Source of the DNA: Thermaceae bacterium
GTDB lineage: Bacteria > Deinococcota > Deinococci > Deinococcales > Marinithermaceae
Assembly: GCA_027067955.1 (NCBI GenBank)
Contig: JAMOUW010000054.1
Coordinates: 1-64,000 of the forward strand
Direction: 5' to 3'
Length of the DNA stretch: 64,000 nucleotides
In this document: positions 55,037-64,000 of the stretch, piece after piece
Position numbering within the stretch: the first letter of the stretch is position 1
Layout: each line of letters starts with the position of its first letter
Translations under genes and position numbers: made by a program
Notes under the pieces: generated by a model
What the model was told of the DNA's origin: nothing
The model's input: the letters and a program-made list of their open reading frames with translations, nothing else
The model's database searches: none

Positions 55037-55065
55037 TAGACAGGCTGCGCCTGGCTCGCTAAGAT
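55037..55065 (+). promoter_or_regulatory. Promoter of tRNA-Ala
   Basis: TAGACA (55037-55042, five of six to TTGACA), a 17-bp spacer and TAAGAT (55060-55065). The predicted start is near 55072, just before the tRNA. Confidence 0.7.
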
Positions 55066-55076
55066 GGTTCGTGCGT

Positions 55077-55152
55077 GGGGCCGTGGCGCAGTTGGGAGCG
55101 CGCCTGAATCGCACTCAGGAGGTCAGGGGTTCGAATCCCCTCGGCTCCACCA
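55077..55152 (+). tRNA. tRNA-Ala (anticodon CGC)
   Basis: A full cloverleaf. Acceptor GGGGCCG pairs with CGGCTCC and includes the G3-U70 wobble that identifies tRNA-Ala. The anticodon stem CCTGA/TCAGG encloses ATCGCAC (anticodon CGC). T arm AGGGGTTCGAATCCCCT. CCA is encoded at 55150-55152. It decodes GCG, which fits the GC-rich codon use here. Confidence 0.97.
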
Positions 55153-55154
55153 GA

Positions 55155-55176
55155 AAGGCCGGGTTTTCCCGGCCTT
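55155..55176 (+). terminator. Terminator after tRNA-Ala
   Basis: A perfect 9-bp stem (55155-55163 with 55168-55176) and loop TTTT, 2 nt after the tRNA. It lacks a long T tract. On the minus strand it also lies just after the glpD stop and could serve both. Confidence 0.65.
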
Positions 55177-55190
55177 ATCCCTACCCGCCG

Positions 55191-56801
55191 CTAGAGGGCT
55201 TCGCTGATGCGCGAGCGCGCCGCTTCTATCAGGGCTTCCTGCTCCCTTACCCCCCAGCCCAGTTCCGCCGCCATCAGATCGGCGGTGCGCTTCAGGGCGG
55301 CCAGTGCTGCTTTCTGGTCCAGAAAGGCCAGTCGTGTGCGGCGGGCGAGGGCGTCGATGGGGGTGACGGCCATCTCCGCACGCGCTGCCCAGACAATTTC
55401 TGCTTCCAGGAAAGGATGACCGTCCGCCAGGCGCTCGCCGAAGCCGCCGTCGGCGAGCGCGGCCACCTCTCCGGCGCGGTCGCCGTAACTGTTGTTGAGA
55501 TAACGGGCCACGTCTTCTTCGAGTCCGTACGTCTCCACAAGCTGCCGCCAGCCTTCGGGATCATAACCGGCGCCGCCTTCTATGAACACGCGGTCGGTTA
55601 TGCAGCCGTGCGGAGGATGCAGCTCGCGGGTGCGCACCACGTAGTCGACCAGGTCTTCGGCCATCTTGCGGTAGGTGGTCCACTTGCCGCCGGCGATGGT
55701 TACCAGGCCGCTTTGCGACTCGCTGATCAGGTGATCGCGGGCTAGTTCGGCAGTATCGTGAGCCTCCGGGTCCTTGACCAGCGGCCGCAGTCCGCTCCAG
55801 GATGCGAGGATGTCGCTGCGCTCGGGTTTGAGCGCGAAATAGCGCTGCAGATGACGCAAAATGTATTCAATTTCTTCCTCAGTGGGTTTGGGGTGGAAGC
55901 TCAGATCCGCGGGTTCGTCGGTCGTACCTGCCAGGGTGTGGCCCATCCAGGGGAGCACGAAAAGGACGCGACCATCCTCGGTCTTGGGGATTAACAGCCC
56001 CGTTCCCGGGGGGCTGAAGCGCTCCGGCAGTACTATGTGCACCCCCGAGCTGGTGACCACCATGGGCGCTGCGTCCGGGTCGTCCAGGCGGCGGATGGTG
56101 TCGGTGAAGGGGCCGGTGGCGTTGACAACCGTCTGTGCCCGCACCACGAAGGTTTCATCGCCCAGGCGGTCGTGCACTTCCGCGCCCCTGGTGCGGCCGC
56201 CTTCCTTGAGGAGTCCGGTGACCTCGGTGTAGTTGGCGGCCGTTGCCCCTTCGCGCAGCGCTGTGAGTACTACGGCGACGTTCATGCGGGCGTCGTCGAA
56301 CTGGCCGTCGTAATATTCCACCCCCCCTACGAGGCCTTCTTCCTTGAGCTGGGGGAACTCTTTCAGCGCCCGGCTGCGGGGTACGAAGCGGCTGGGTTTC
56401 AGGCGTTCATGACCGGCCAGCAGATCGTAGGCCTTGAGTCCGGAGAAATAGTAGGGTACCTCCCATGCTTTGTAAAGCGGGGTGAGCAGTGGAATGGGGT
56501 GAGCCAGGTGCGGCGCGAGCCGCAGGATCACGCCGCGTTCGCGCAGGGCATCCCGCACCAGATTGTACTGGACCTTGTCCAGGTGTTTTACGGCGGCCTC
56601 CAGATAGCGCACACCTCCGTGCACCAGTTTGGTGCTGCGGCTCGAGGTGCCCTCGGAGAAATCCCCGCGTTCCACCAGCGCCACGTTCAGGCCGCGGGTG
56701 GCGGCGTCTAGAGCTATGCCCGCGCCGGTGGCCCCGCCACCGATGACGAGCAGGTCGAAGGTCCGGTTTTTTAGCTGATCGAGTTGTCGCTGACGGTTCA
56801 T
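55191..56801 (-). CDS. glpD: Aerobic glycerol-3-phosphate dehydrogenase
   Basis: 536 residues. FAD-binding motif [20 protein letters not shown] (about 18-37), the GlpD signature [32 protein letters not shown] in pieces and [17 protein letters not shown] near the C-terminal domain. It oxidises glycerol-3-phosphate to dihydroxyacetone phosphate at the membrane and passes electrons to quinone. The start overlaps the glpK stop by 4 nt (ATGA). Confidence 0.95.
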   Translation of the reverse strand: MNRQRQLDQLKNRTFDLLVIGGGATGAGIALDAATRGLNVALVERGDFSEGTSSRSTKLVHGGVRYLEAAVKHLDKVQYNLVRDALRERGVILRLAPHLAHPIPLLTPLYKAWEVPYYFSGLKAYDLLAGHERLKPSRFVPRSRALKEFPQLKEEGLVGGVEYYDGQFDDARMNVAVVLTALREGATAANYTEVTGLLKEGGRTRGAEVHDRLGDETFVVRAQTVVNATGPFTDTIRRLDDPDAAPMVVTSSGVHIVLPERFSPPGTGLLIPKTEDGRVLFVLPWMGHTLAGTTDEPADLSFHPKPTEEEIEYILRHLQRYFALKPERSDILASWSGLRPLVKDPEAHDTAELARDHLISESQSGLVTIAGGKWTTYRKMAEDLVDYVVRTRELHPPHGCITDRVFIEGGAGYDPEGWRQLVETYGLEEDVARYLNNSYGDRAGEVAALADGGFGERLADGHPFLEAEIVWAARAEMAVTPIDALARRTRLAFLDQKAALAALKRTADLMAAELGWGVREQEALIEAARSRISEAL

Positions 56802-58288
56802 GGTCCGGCTCCTTTTGCCCAGCCGCGGGCGCGTGCTACGGCTTCATGCCAGCCCGCGATCAAGCGGGACCTTTCTTCGACTTCCCCCGCGGGTTCAAAG
56901 CGCCGCTCCATCCGCCAGGAGCGCGCCAGCGTGGGCAGATCAGCCAGCCCCGCGCCCACGGCGGCGGCCGTTGCGGCGCCCAATGCAGTCGTTTCGGTGA
57001 CGCGCGGCCGTTCGACTGCGCGATCCAGCAGATCAGCCTGGATCTGCAGCAATAGATCGTTGACCGCGGCCCCGCCGTCCACCCGCAAGGTTGCCAGGTG
57101 CACACCGGCGTTTTCCATGGCGCGCACCGCGTCGTAGACCTGCAGGGCGATGGCCTCGAGTGTCGCCCGCGCGATGTGGGCGCGTCCGCTGCCGCGGGTA
57201 AGCCCAACGAGCAGGCCGCGGGCGTCGGGGTCCCAGTAGGGGCTTCCCAGCCCGGTAAGCGCGGGAACGAAGTATACTCCTTCGCTGCTGGCCACACTGG
57301 CGGCCAGCTCCTCTATTTCGGCGCTGGACTTTATCAGGCCCAGTCCGTCGCGCAACCACTGCACCGCCGCTCCCGCCACGAAGATCGAGCCTTCGAGGGC
57401 GTATTCGAGCGGCCGCCCCGACACCTGCCAGGCTACGGTGGTGAGCACGCCTTCCCCCCGCAGGGGTTCGCTGCCGGTGTGCATTACCAGGAAGGCGCCG
57501 GTGCCGTAGGTATTCTTGGCCATACCCGCTTCGAAGCAGGCCTGACCGAACAGCGCTGCCTGCTGGTCGCCCAGCACGCCGTTGATGGGAACCGGGCCGC
57601 CCAGCCACTTCGGCTCGGTGGTGCCAAAATGGCCCGTAGAGGGCAGCACCTCGGGCAGAATGGAGCGGGGAATGTCGAAAACTTCCAGCAGCTCCCCGTC
57701 CCAGTCGCCATCGTGGATGTTGAAGAGCAGTGTGCGCGAGGCGTTGGAAACGTCCGTGGCGTGCACCCTGCCGCCGGTCAGGTTCCAGACCAGCCAGCTG
57801 TCGATGGTGCCGAAGGCCAGTTCGCCGGCCTCGGCGCGGCGGCGCAGCCCCGGATCTTCGAGCAGCCAGGCCAGTTTGCTTGCCGAAAAGTAGGGGTCGA
57901 GGACCAGCCCGGTCTTTTCGCGAATTTGCGGCTCCAGGTTCGCATCTTTCATTCGCTGTGTGGCTTCCGCCGTGCGCCGGTCCTGCCAGACTATCGCGCG
58001 GCTCACGGGGCGGCCGCTGGCGCGCTCCCAGAGGACCACCGTTTCGCGCTGGTTGGTGATGCCCACGGCGGCCAGGTCGCCGGCGGTCAGGCCCGCCTGT
58101 TCCAGCGCCGCCCGGGCAGTCGCCAGCTGGGTGTGCCAGATTTCCATGGGGTCGTGCTCGACCCAGCCGGGTCTGGGGAAGTGTTGTTCGAAGGTTTCCT
58201 GCGCCAGCGCCACAGGCTCGCCGTTCAGATCGAATACCACGGCTCGCGAGCTGGTCGTTCCCTGGTCCAGGGCGAGAAGATACGCCAC
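56798..58288 (-). CDS. glpK: Glycerol kinase
   Basis: 496 residues, standard for GlpK. FGGY-kinase motifs: [16 protein letters not shown] at the N-terminus, [52 protein letters not shown] and [20 protein letters not shown]. It phosphorylates glycerol, giving the substrate of GlpD in the same operon. The GTG at 58288 has AGGAGG 6 nt upstream; the extended frame to 58330 lacks similarity. No facilitator gene (glpF) is adjacent. Confidence 0.96.
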   Translation of the reverse strand: MAYLLALDQGTTSSRAVVFDLNGEPVALAQETFEQHFPRPGWVEHDPMEIWHTQLATARAALEQAGLTAGDLAAVGITNQRETVVLWERASGRPVSRAIVWQDRRTAEATQRMKDANLEPQIREKTGLVLDPYFSASKLAWLLEDPGLRRRAEAGELAFGTIDSWLVWNLTGGRVHATDVSNASRTLLFNIHDGDWDGELLEVFDIPRSILPEVLPSTGHFGTTEPKWLGGPVPINGVLGDQQAALFGQACFEAGMAKNTYGTGAFLVMHTGSEPLRGEGVLTTVAWQVSGRPLEYALEGSIFVAGAAVQWLRDGLGLIKSSAEIEELAASVASSEGVYFVPALTGLGSPYWDPDARGLLVGLTRGSGRAHIARATLEAIALQVYDAVRAMENAGVHLATLRVDGGAAVNDLLLQIQADLLDRAVERPRVTETTALGAATAAAVGAGLADLPTLARSWRMERRFEPAGEVEERSRLIAGWHEAVARARGWAKGAGP

Positions 58289-58301
58289 GGCTGGCCTCCT
58301 G

Positions 58302-58330
58302 TTTCTACGGTACAACGGAAGCGGGGGCAA
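58302..58330 (-). promoter_or_regulatory. Candidate promoter of glpK-glpD
   Basis: Minus-strand TTGCCC (58325-58330), a 17-bp spacer and TAGAAA (58302-58307), followed by AGGAGG and the GTG start. Confidence 0.4.
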
Positions 58331-58338
58331 GCGCCGGG

Positions 58339-59961
58339 CTATTCTTCGGCGATTACGATACGGTCGCGCCCTTCTTCCTTGGCGCGCATGAGCGCATCGT
58401 CGGCTTTCAGTATCCAGTCTTCGATGTCGTCATTGCTAAGGGGTACCCGTCCTCCGGCCAGACCGACGGAGGCCGTTACCCGCTCGCGCACGTCGGCGAG
58501 GCGCAATTCGGATATGCGGGCGCGGACCCGTTTAAAAATCCTCTCCGCCTGGTGCAGATCGCTGTCGGCGAGCAGGATAAGGAATTCCTCGCCGCCCCAG
58601 CGAACGGCGAGGTCATTATCGCGCAGATTACGTTCCAGAATTTCGGCCACGGCCTGCAGAAGCACATCCCCGGCGGCGTGACCGTAGCGGTCGTTGACCT
58701 GCTTGAAGCGATCCAGGTCTAGCATGGCGATGGTAACGAGGCGCCTTTCCCGCATGGCGCGTTCCAAGGCGTAGGGCAACCGTGCCTCGAAGCCCCGGCG
58801 ATTGAGCAGTCCGGTGAGCGGGTCGGTGTGCGCCTGTACCTGCCAGTCGAGGGAACGGAGAACCTCACCCAGGCGCTGGCCCACCATGGGGGCGAGCAGC
58901 TTCAGAAAGGGACCGCAACGCTGACTGCCCCGCAGGTACACCCTTCCGAGTTTGAGGCCGCGGTCTTCCAGGGTGCGTCCGTAATGGGTGCGCTCGCCCA
59001 CCAGCAGATCGTCAAATACGCTCAGGCGCAGTCCCACCACGTGTTCGCAGGCGCGTTGAAACAGGTTCAGGAGCTCGTTGGCGAGGCCCGCGGGCGTCGG
59101 GGGGGTTTGCGTGGCGGGGAAAAGCGCCAGGTCGCCCAGGATGCTGCTCCACTGGGTGAGTTGCGTTTCGGACCGGGTTTTGAACAAGTGCACCGGGAGG
59201 ACCACCGAAAGAATACCCCCCCAGGCCGAGAGGGTGCTCAGTGCCACGATATAGCCCGCGGTTATCTCGGGAACGTCGGCATTGATCCAGCCGAGTACCA
59301 CGAAGGCCCACATGGACATGAATGCGGTAACGGTGACCACAATATGGGGGGCGTGAATGGGGCTCCGCATTTGCTCGAGCCGCAGACCTTCCACGATCAG
59401 CCACATGCTCACGGTCCAGACGAGGAAGCCCAGCTGCATGCCCTGGAGGTCGGACAGCTGGGGCAGGGTTGCCCAGCTGGTCATGCCGATTTGTACGAAG
59501 ACGAGGGTCGGGAGCCAGAGCGCCCTGCCCTCGGGGGCGCGTCCCAGGATGATCGCGTACCAGGCGGGCAGCCCGAAGGAAAGTAGGACCAGCTGCAGTA
59601 TGAGCAACAGGTGCAGGTGCATGGCGTGGCTTACCTGCTGGCTTGCGGCGAAGGTAAAGCCGATGGGGAAGAGCATCAGCAGGTAATAAGACCAGGGCAG
59701 GGTTATTTTCCGGGCCAGCGAGTACAGCAATTCTATAAATGGTATGTAGCCAATACAGAGCATGGCCCAGAGCAGCAGCCTTATTACCGGGGGTTCCGGG
59801 TTCGTGTGGTAGGCGATGGCCAGGTACATTCCCCAGGCCGCCACCCAGAGCGCCAGTCCGTTTCCCACCAGTGTTCCCAGTTTGGGTATGCGGAACGCGC
59901 GGACTACCAGCACCACATCAATGACGATGCTGATCAGCACCAGTATGGGAAGGGCCGCCAC
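58339..59961 (-). CDS. Membrane diguanylate cyclase with large multi-helix sensor
   Basis: About 540 residues. Eight or nine membrane helices fill residues 1-275. A non-membrane region (about 285-375) precedes a GGDEF domain: [33 protein letters not shown] and an intact [11 protein letters not shown] (about 475), with an RxxD site (RDND) 5 residues before. The sensor part is not a family I can name; its layout recalls 7TM/MASE-type sensors. The GTG at 59961 has TATATT 6 nt upstream; a TTG just before it is the alternative. Confidence 0.88.
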   Translation of the reverse strand: MAALPILVLISIVIDVVLVVRAFRIPKLGTLVGNGLALWVAAWGMYLAIAYHTNPEPPVIRLLLWAMLCIGYIPFIELLYSLARKITLPWSYYLLMLFPIGFTFAASQQVSHAMHLHLLLILQLVLLSFGLPAWYAIILGRAPEGRALWLPTLVFVQIGMTSWATLPQLSDLQGMQLGFLVWTVSMWLIVEGLRLEQMRSPIHAPHIVVTVTAFMSMWAFVVLGWINADVPEITAGYIVALSTLSAWGGILSVVLPVHLFKTRSETQLTQWSSILGDLALFPATQTPPTPAGLANELLNLFQRACEHVVGLRLSVFDDLLVGERTHYGRTLEDRGLKLGRVYLRGSQRCGPFLKLLAPMVGQRLGEVLRSLDWQVQAHTDPLTGLLNRRGFEARLPYALERAMRERRLVTIAMLDLDRFKQVNDRYGHAAGDVLLQAVAEILERNLRDNDLAVRWGGEEFLILLADSDLHQAERIFKRVRARISELRLADVRERVTASVGLAGGRVPLSNDDIEDWILKADDALMRAKEEGRDRIVIAEE

Positions 59962-59967
59962 CAACTC

Positions 59968-59973
59968 AATATA
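59968..59973 (-). promoter_or_regulatory. -10 box of the 58339 diguanylate cyclase gene, leaderless
   Basis: Minus-strand TATATT ends 6 nt before the GTG at 59961. Confidence 0.45.
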
Positions 59974-60012
59974 TGTTACCAGCGTGTCGCCGCCACAGGA
60001 TATGTACCAGGT

Positions 60013-61695
60013 TCAATGATGCTGCCGCAGCCGCAGCCGGCGGAGGCGGTTTATTGCGCCCGCAAGTTCAAACCGCCGTGGCCGCGCCAGCTCGGGGGCG
60101 GGGTCGAAGAAGTGGAGGCCGCGGGAGTCCAGCTCTCCTTCCAGTATGTCCAGCAGCGCAGAAAGCGTCTCCTCACCCGCCAGGTTTTTCAGCTGCGCCA
60201 TGAGGTGTCCGATGGCCCGGGTCTGGGAGGGGTCCACCAGCTGGTCCAGCGCCCGCAAGTCCAGGGTTGCCGCACCGAAGAGCAGTTCGGAGCGGCTGAC
60301 GGCCCTGATTTTGACCCTTCCGTTGCGGCGGGGATCGAACGACGCTGGATCGGGGATTCGCGGCACCACCCGCAGCGGGTGTGCGGGATCTCCCAGCGCG
60401 CGCCCGGTGGGAAGCTCCCGGGCGATGTCGCGGGCCCGTGCGGTCACGTCCCTGGCGCGGTAGTGCTCGAGCAGGAGCACGCGGTCGGCGACGTCCAGAT
60501 AGTCGCCGCTGCCTCCCGTTACCAGCAGCGTCGATACTCCCAGGCGCTCGTGTAGCTCGCGCACCCGGTCGATGAGCGGTGTGATCGTTTCCTGGCGCAC
60601 CAGCCGTTGCATGCGGGCGTCGCGCACGAGCAGATTGGTGGCGGAGGTGTCTTCGTCGAGCAGGAGCACCTTGGCGCCTACCTCGAGGCCTTCCATTATT
60701 GCGGCGGCCAGACTGGTGGAGCCGGAGGCGTCGGGGGTGGTGAAGAAATCGGTGGATGCGCCCAGGGGCAGGTCGTGAATGAACGGGGTGAGGTGTACGC
60801 CCGTTACCGCACGGCCGTCCTCGCTGCGTAGCTTTACGGCCTCTGCGCGCGTCACCACCCACTCGCGCCCGTCGCCGGGGATATGGGGATAAACGCCCAG
60901 CTCGATCGCCTCGAGCAGCGTCGTTTTTCCGTGAAAACCCCCACCGGTTATGACGGTCACACCCTCGGGGATCCCCATACCGGTTACCGGTCCGTGGTGC
61001 AGGGTGTCGAACGTCACCCGCAGTTCGGGCGGGCTCTCGAAGGGCACCGCGCCCTCGAGGGGCTCCGATGACACACCGCTGGCGCGTGCCAGCACAGCGC
61101 CGTTGCGCACGAAGGTCACGAGACCCCGTTCGGCTAGCTGGCGTTGCAGGTGGGCGTGGTCCTCGGTCAGGTCGGCCCAGCGGCGCGCTTCGGCTGCGTC
61201 GAGATTGGCAGCCCGCAGGGCGTCCAGCGCCCGGGGCAGCACCTCGGTGAGCAGGCGCGCCGCGGCCCGGCCCAGCACGGTGCGTCCCTTGGCGGGAAGG
61301 CCCACGCGGAAGCGCAGCTCCAGGTATTCTGCCTCCAGACAGGCTCCGGCCCGTTCGAGCACCTCGGCGCCCCCGGCGTCCACGAAAAATACACATGACC
61401 GGCCGCTGCCCACCCCGGGGCAGCTCTGCACCACCTGTTTGAATTCCCGCAGTAGAAAGTTCAACAACCCTACACGGCGGGGGCGGTTCGACCAGAGATC
61501 CGCCGGCAGGCCGTGGGTGGTGTGCGGCAGGCGCACGCGCAGGCGCGTCGGGGTGGCGAAGGGGTCCGGTTGGACGTGGTCCACCAGCAGGGTAAAGCCG
61601 GGTCCCGCCCATCCTCCCTCTATGCGTTTGTAGGCGCGGTAACCGTGACCATCGAGACTGATGAGAAGCTGCGCCAGCGCGCCCAGGTCGTTCAC
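60013..61695 (-). CDS. ABC-class ATPase (PF09818-like), function unknown
   Basis: 560 residues, a soluble single-chain ATPase of the ABC class. N-terminal domain (LLISLDGHGYRAYKRIEGGW, FTLLVDHVQPDPFATPTRLRV), then Walker A TGGGFHGKTTLLEAIELGVYPHIPGDGRE in pieces (about 246), a signature-like SGSTSLAAAIMEGLEVGA and Walker B VLLLDEDTSATN, plus LLVTGGSGDYLDVADRV. These identify the predicted ABC-class ATPase family, whose trypanosome member MRB1590 is linked to RNA. No transport domain exists. GTG start with TAGACT 6 nt upstream. It diverges from trmL. Confidence 0.85.
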   Translation of the reverse strand: MNDLGALAQLLISLDGHGYRAYKRIEGGWAGPGFTLLVDHVQPDPFATPTRLRVRLPHTTHGLPADLWSNRPRRVGLLNFLLREFKQVVQSCPGVGSGRSCVFFVDAGGAEVLERAGACLEAEYLELRFRVGLPAKGRTVLGRAAARLLTEVLPRALDALRAANLDAAEARRWADLTEDHAHLQRQLAERGLVTFVRNGAVLARASGVSSEPLEGAVPFESPPELRVTFDTLHHGPVTGMGIPEGVTVITGGGFHGKTTLLEAIELGVYPHIPGDGREWVVTRAEAVKLRSEDGRAVTGVHLTPFIHDLPLGASTDFFTTPDASGSTSLAAAIMEGLEVGAKVLLLDEDTSATNLLVRDARMQRLVRQETITPLIDRVRELHERLGVSTLLVTGGSGDYLDVADRVLLLEHYRARDVTARARDIARELPTGRALGDPAHPLRVVPRIPDPASFDPRRNGRVKIRAVSRSELLFGAATLDLRALDQLVDPSQTRAIGHLMAQLKNLAGEETLSALLDILEGELDSRGLHFFDPAPELARPRRFELAGAINRLRRLRLRQHH

Positions 61696-61701
61696 AAGGG
61701 C

Positions 61702-61707
61702 AGTCTA
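61702..61707 (-). promoter_or_regulatory. -10 box of the ABC-class ATPase gene, leaderless
   Basis: Minus-strand TAGACT ends 6 nt before the GTG at 61695. The rightward trmL GTG at 61745 has GAAAAT 6 nt upstream, so both starts are served from a 49-bp gap. Confidence 0.45.
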
Positions 61708-61744
61708 CCGGTCCGTTTATGTGTACGCGTGGGAAAATGTACCC

Positions 61745-62203
61745 GTGTTCCGCGTAGTTCTGTACGAACCAGAGATCCCCCAGAATGTAGGCAACATCGC
61801 CCGCACCACCGCGGCCACGGCGAGCGAGCTGCACCTGGTGCGCCCCTTTGGTTTTCGCTGGGGTGATCCGCGCCTGAAGCGCGCCGGCCTCGACTACTGG
61901 CCGCACGTCAACTACGTTCTGCACGACTCCTGGCAGGCTTTTCTCGGGTCGCTCCCGCCGGAAGGGCGCATCTGGGCCTTTTCCACCAGGGCCGGGCGCT
62001 TGCTCTACGAGGCCAGCTTCGCAGACGGCGACTACCTCTTATTCGGCCCCGAAACCCGCGGCCTGCCGCCGGAGGTGCTGGCGCGCTTTCCCGCCTTGCG
62101 CATCCCCATGCCCGGCCCGGTGCGCTCGCTCAACCTGGCGGTCAGTGTGGGAGTTGGCGTTTACGAGGCGCTGCGCCAGATTGGTTTGGGGAGAACGTGG
62201 TAG
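61745..62203 (+). CDS. trmL: tRNA (cytidine/uridine-34-2'-O)-methyltransferase TrmL
   Basis: 152 residues, the minimal SPOUT methyltransferase. FRVVLYEPEIPQNVGNIART, DYLLFGPETRGLPPEVL (motif 2) and IPMPGPVRSLNLAVSVGVGVYEAL in pieces (motif 3, the knot). It methylates the wobble ribose of some tRNA-Leu. GTG start; an upstream in-frame ATG at 61661 lies within the divergent ATPase gene and lacks similarity. GAAAAT at 61733-61738 is a weak -10. Confidence 0.93.
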   Translation: MFRVVLYEPEIPQNVGNIARTTAATASELHLVRPFGFRWGDPRLKRAGLDYWPHVNYVLHDSWQAFLGSLPPEGRIWAFSTRAGRLLYEASFADGDYLLFGPETRGLPPEVLARFPALRIPMPGPVRSLNLAVSVGVGVYEALRQIGLGRTW

Positions 62204-62206
62204 AAT
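62201..62206 (+). promoter_or_regulatory. -10 box of the 62213 gene, leaderless, inside the trmL stop
   Basis: TAGAAT includes the TAG stop codon of trmL (62201-62203) and ends 6 nt before the ATG at 62213. Confidence 0.5.
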
Positions 62207-62212
62207 GGTTGC

Positions 62213-64000
<1,788 letters not shown>

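Overview
This GC-rich 64 kb window looks like chromosome from a thermophile of the Thermaceae (Deinococcota). I favour a marine lineage related to Oceanithermus or Marinithermus, but cannot settle the genus. The evidence is a Thermus-length DnaE (1222 aa), LysK and LysJ of the LysW-dependent aminoadipate route to lysine at the right edge, a three-gene transhydrogenase, a TAXI-type TRAP transporter, CarD, a CPSF-like beta-CASP ribonuclease, and many start codons placed 5-8 nt after a TAnnnT box, as expected for leaderless mRNAs in this phylum. Coding is dense, mostly in short operons. There are two tRNA genes. I see no rRNA, insertion sequence, CRISPR array or prophage.

Layout. 1-870: tail of an unknown Cys-containing protein, a broken lipoprotein leader and non-coding sequence. 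870-4538: dnaE. 4539-5065: a long low-complexity intergenic region. 5066-6841: a lipoprotein with seven FG-GAP-like repeats. 6932-8044: a FtsB-like gene and a small acidic protein, divergent from fur. 8107-12271: a class A penicillin-binding protein, tRNA-Gln and a lytic transglycosylase. 12262-19472: mnmA, a DUF1385 membrane protein, leucyl aminopeptidase, a TrmJ-like methyltransferase with an orphan NarL-type kinase, and a frameshifted beta-CASP RNase. 19554-29329: a phosphate and polyphosphate block, phoB-phoR-phoU-pstS-pstC-pstA-pstB-sixA, with ppx convergent and ppk divergent from ppx. 29373-33383: a diguanylate cyclase and a MacB/LolD-type ABC transporter. 33442-38360: alaS, ruvX, mltG and a glyoxalase-fold protein. 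38430-44561: a TAXI-TRAP uptake system divergent from an M29-type peptidase and a class III CoA-transferase. 44665-49798: a nitroreductase with an extra domain, pntA1-pntA2-pntB, and a Kbl/BioF-type enzyme. 49918-54863: a second diguanylate cyclase convergent with a five-gene operon (a Rad52/DdrA-like protein, a metallophosphatase, carD, rsmA, metK). 55077-58288: tRNA-Ala and glpK-glpD. 58339-64000: a third diguanylate cyclase, an ABC-class ATPase divergent from trmL, a secreted unknown, and lysK-lysJ.

How the genes fit together. The pho block joins sensing (phoB, phoR, phoU), uptake (pst) and storage (ppk, ppx) of phosphate. PBP1A, the transglycosylases, MltG and the FtsB-like protein serve wall growth and division. 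MetK supplies the S-adenosylmethionine used by RsmA in the same operon. GlpK and GlpD form a glycerol catabolic pair. Three membrane GGDEF proteins point to active cyclic-di-GMP signalling, although no degrading EAL or HD-GYP protein lies in the window.
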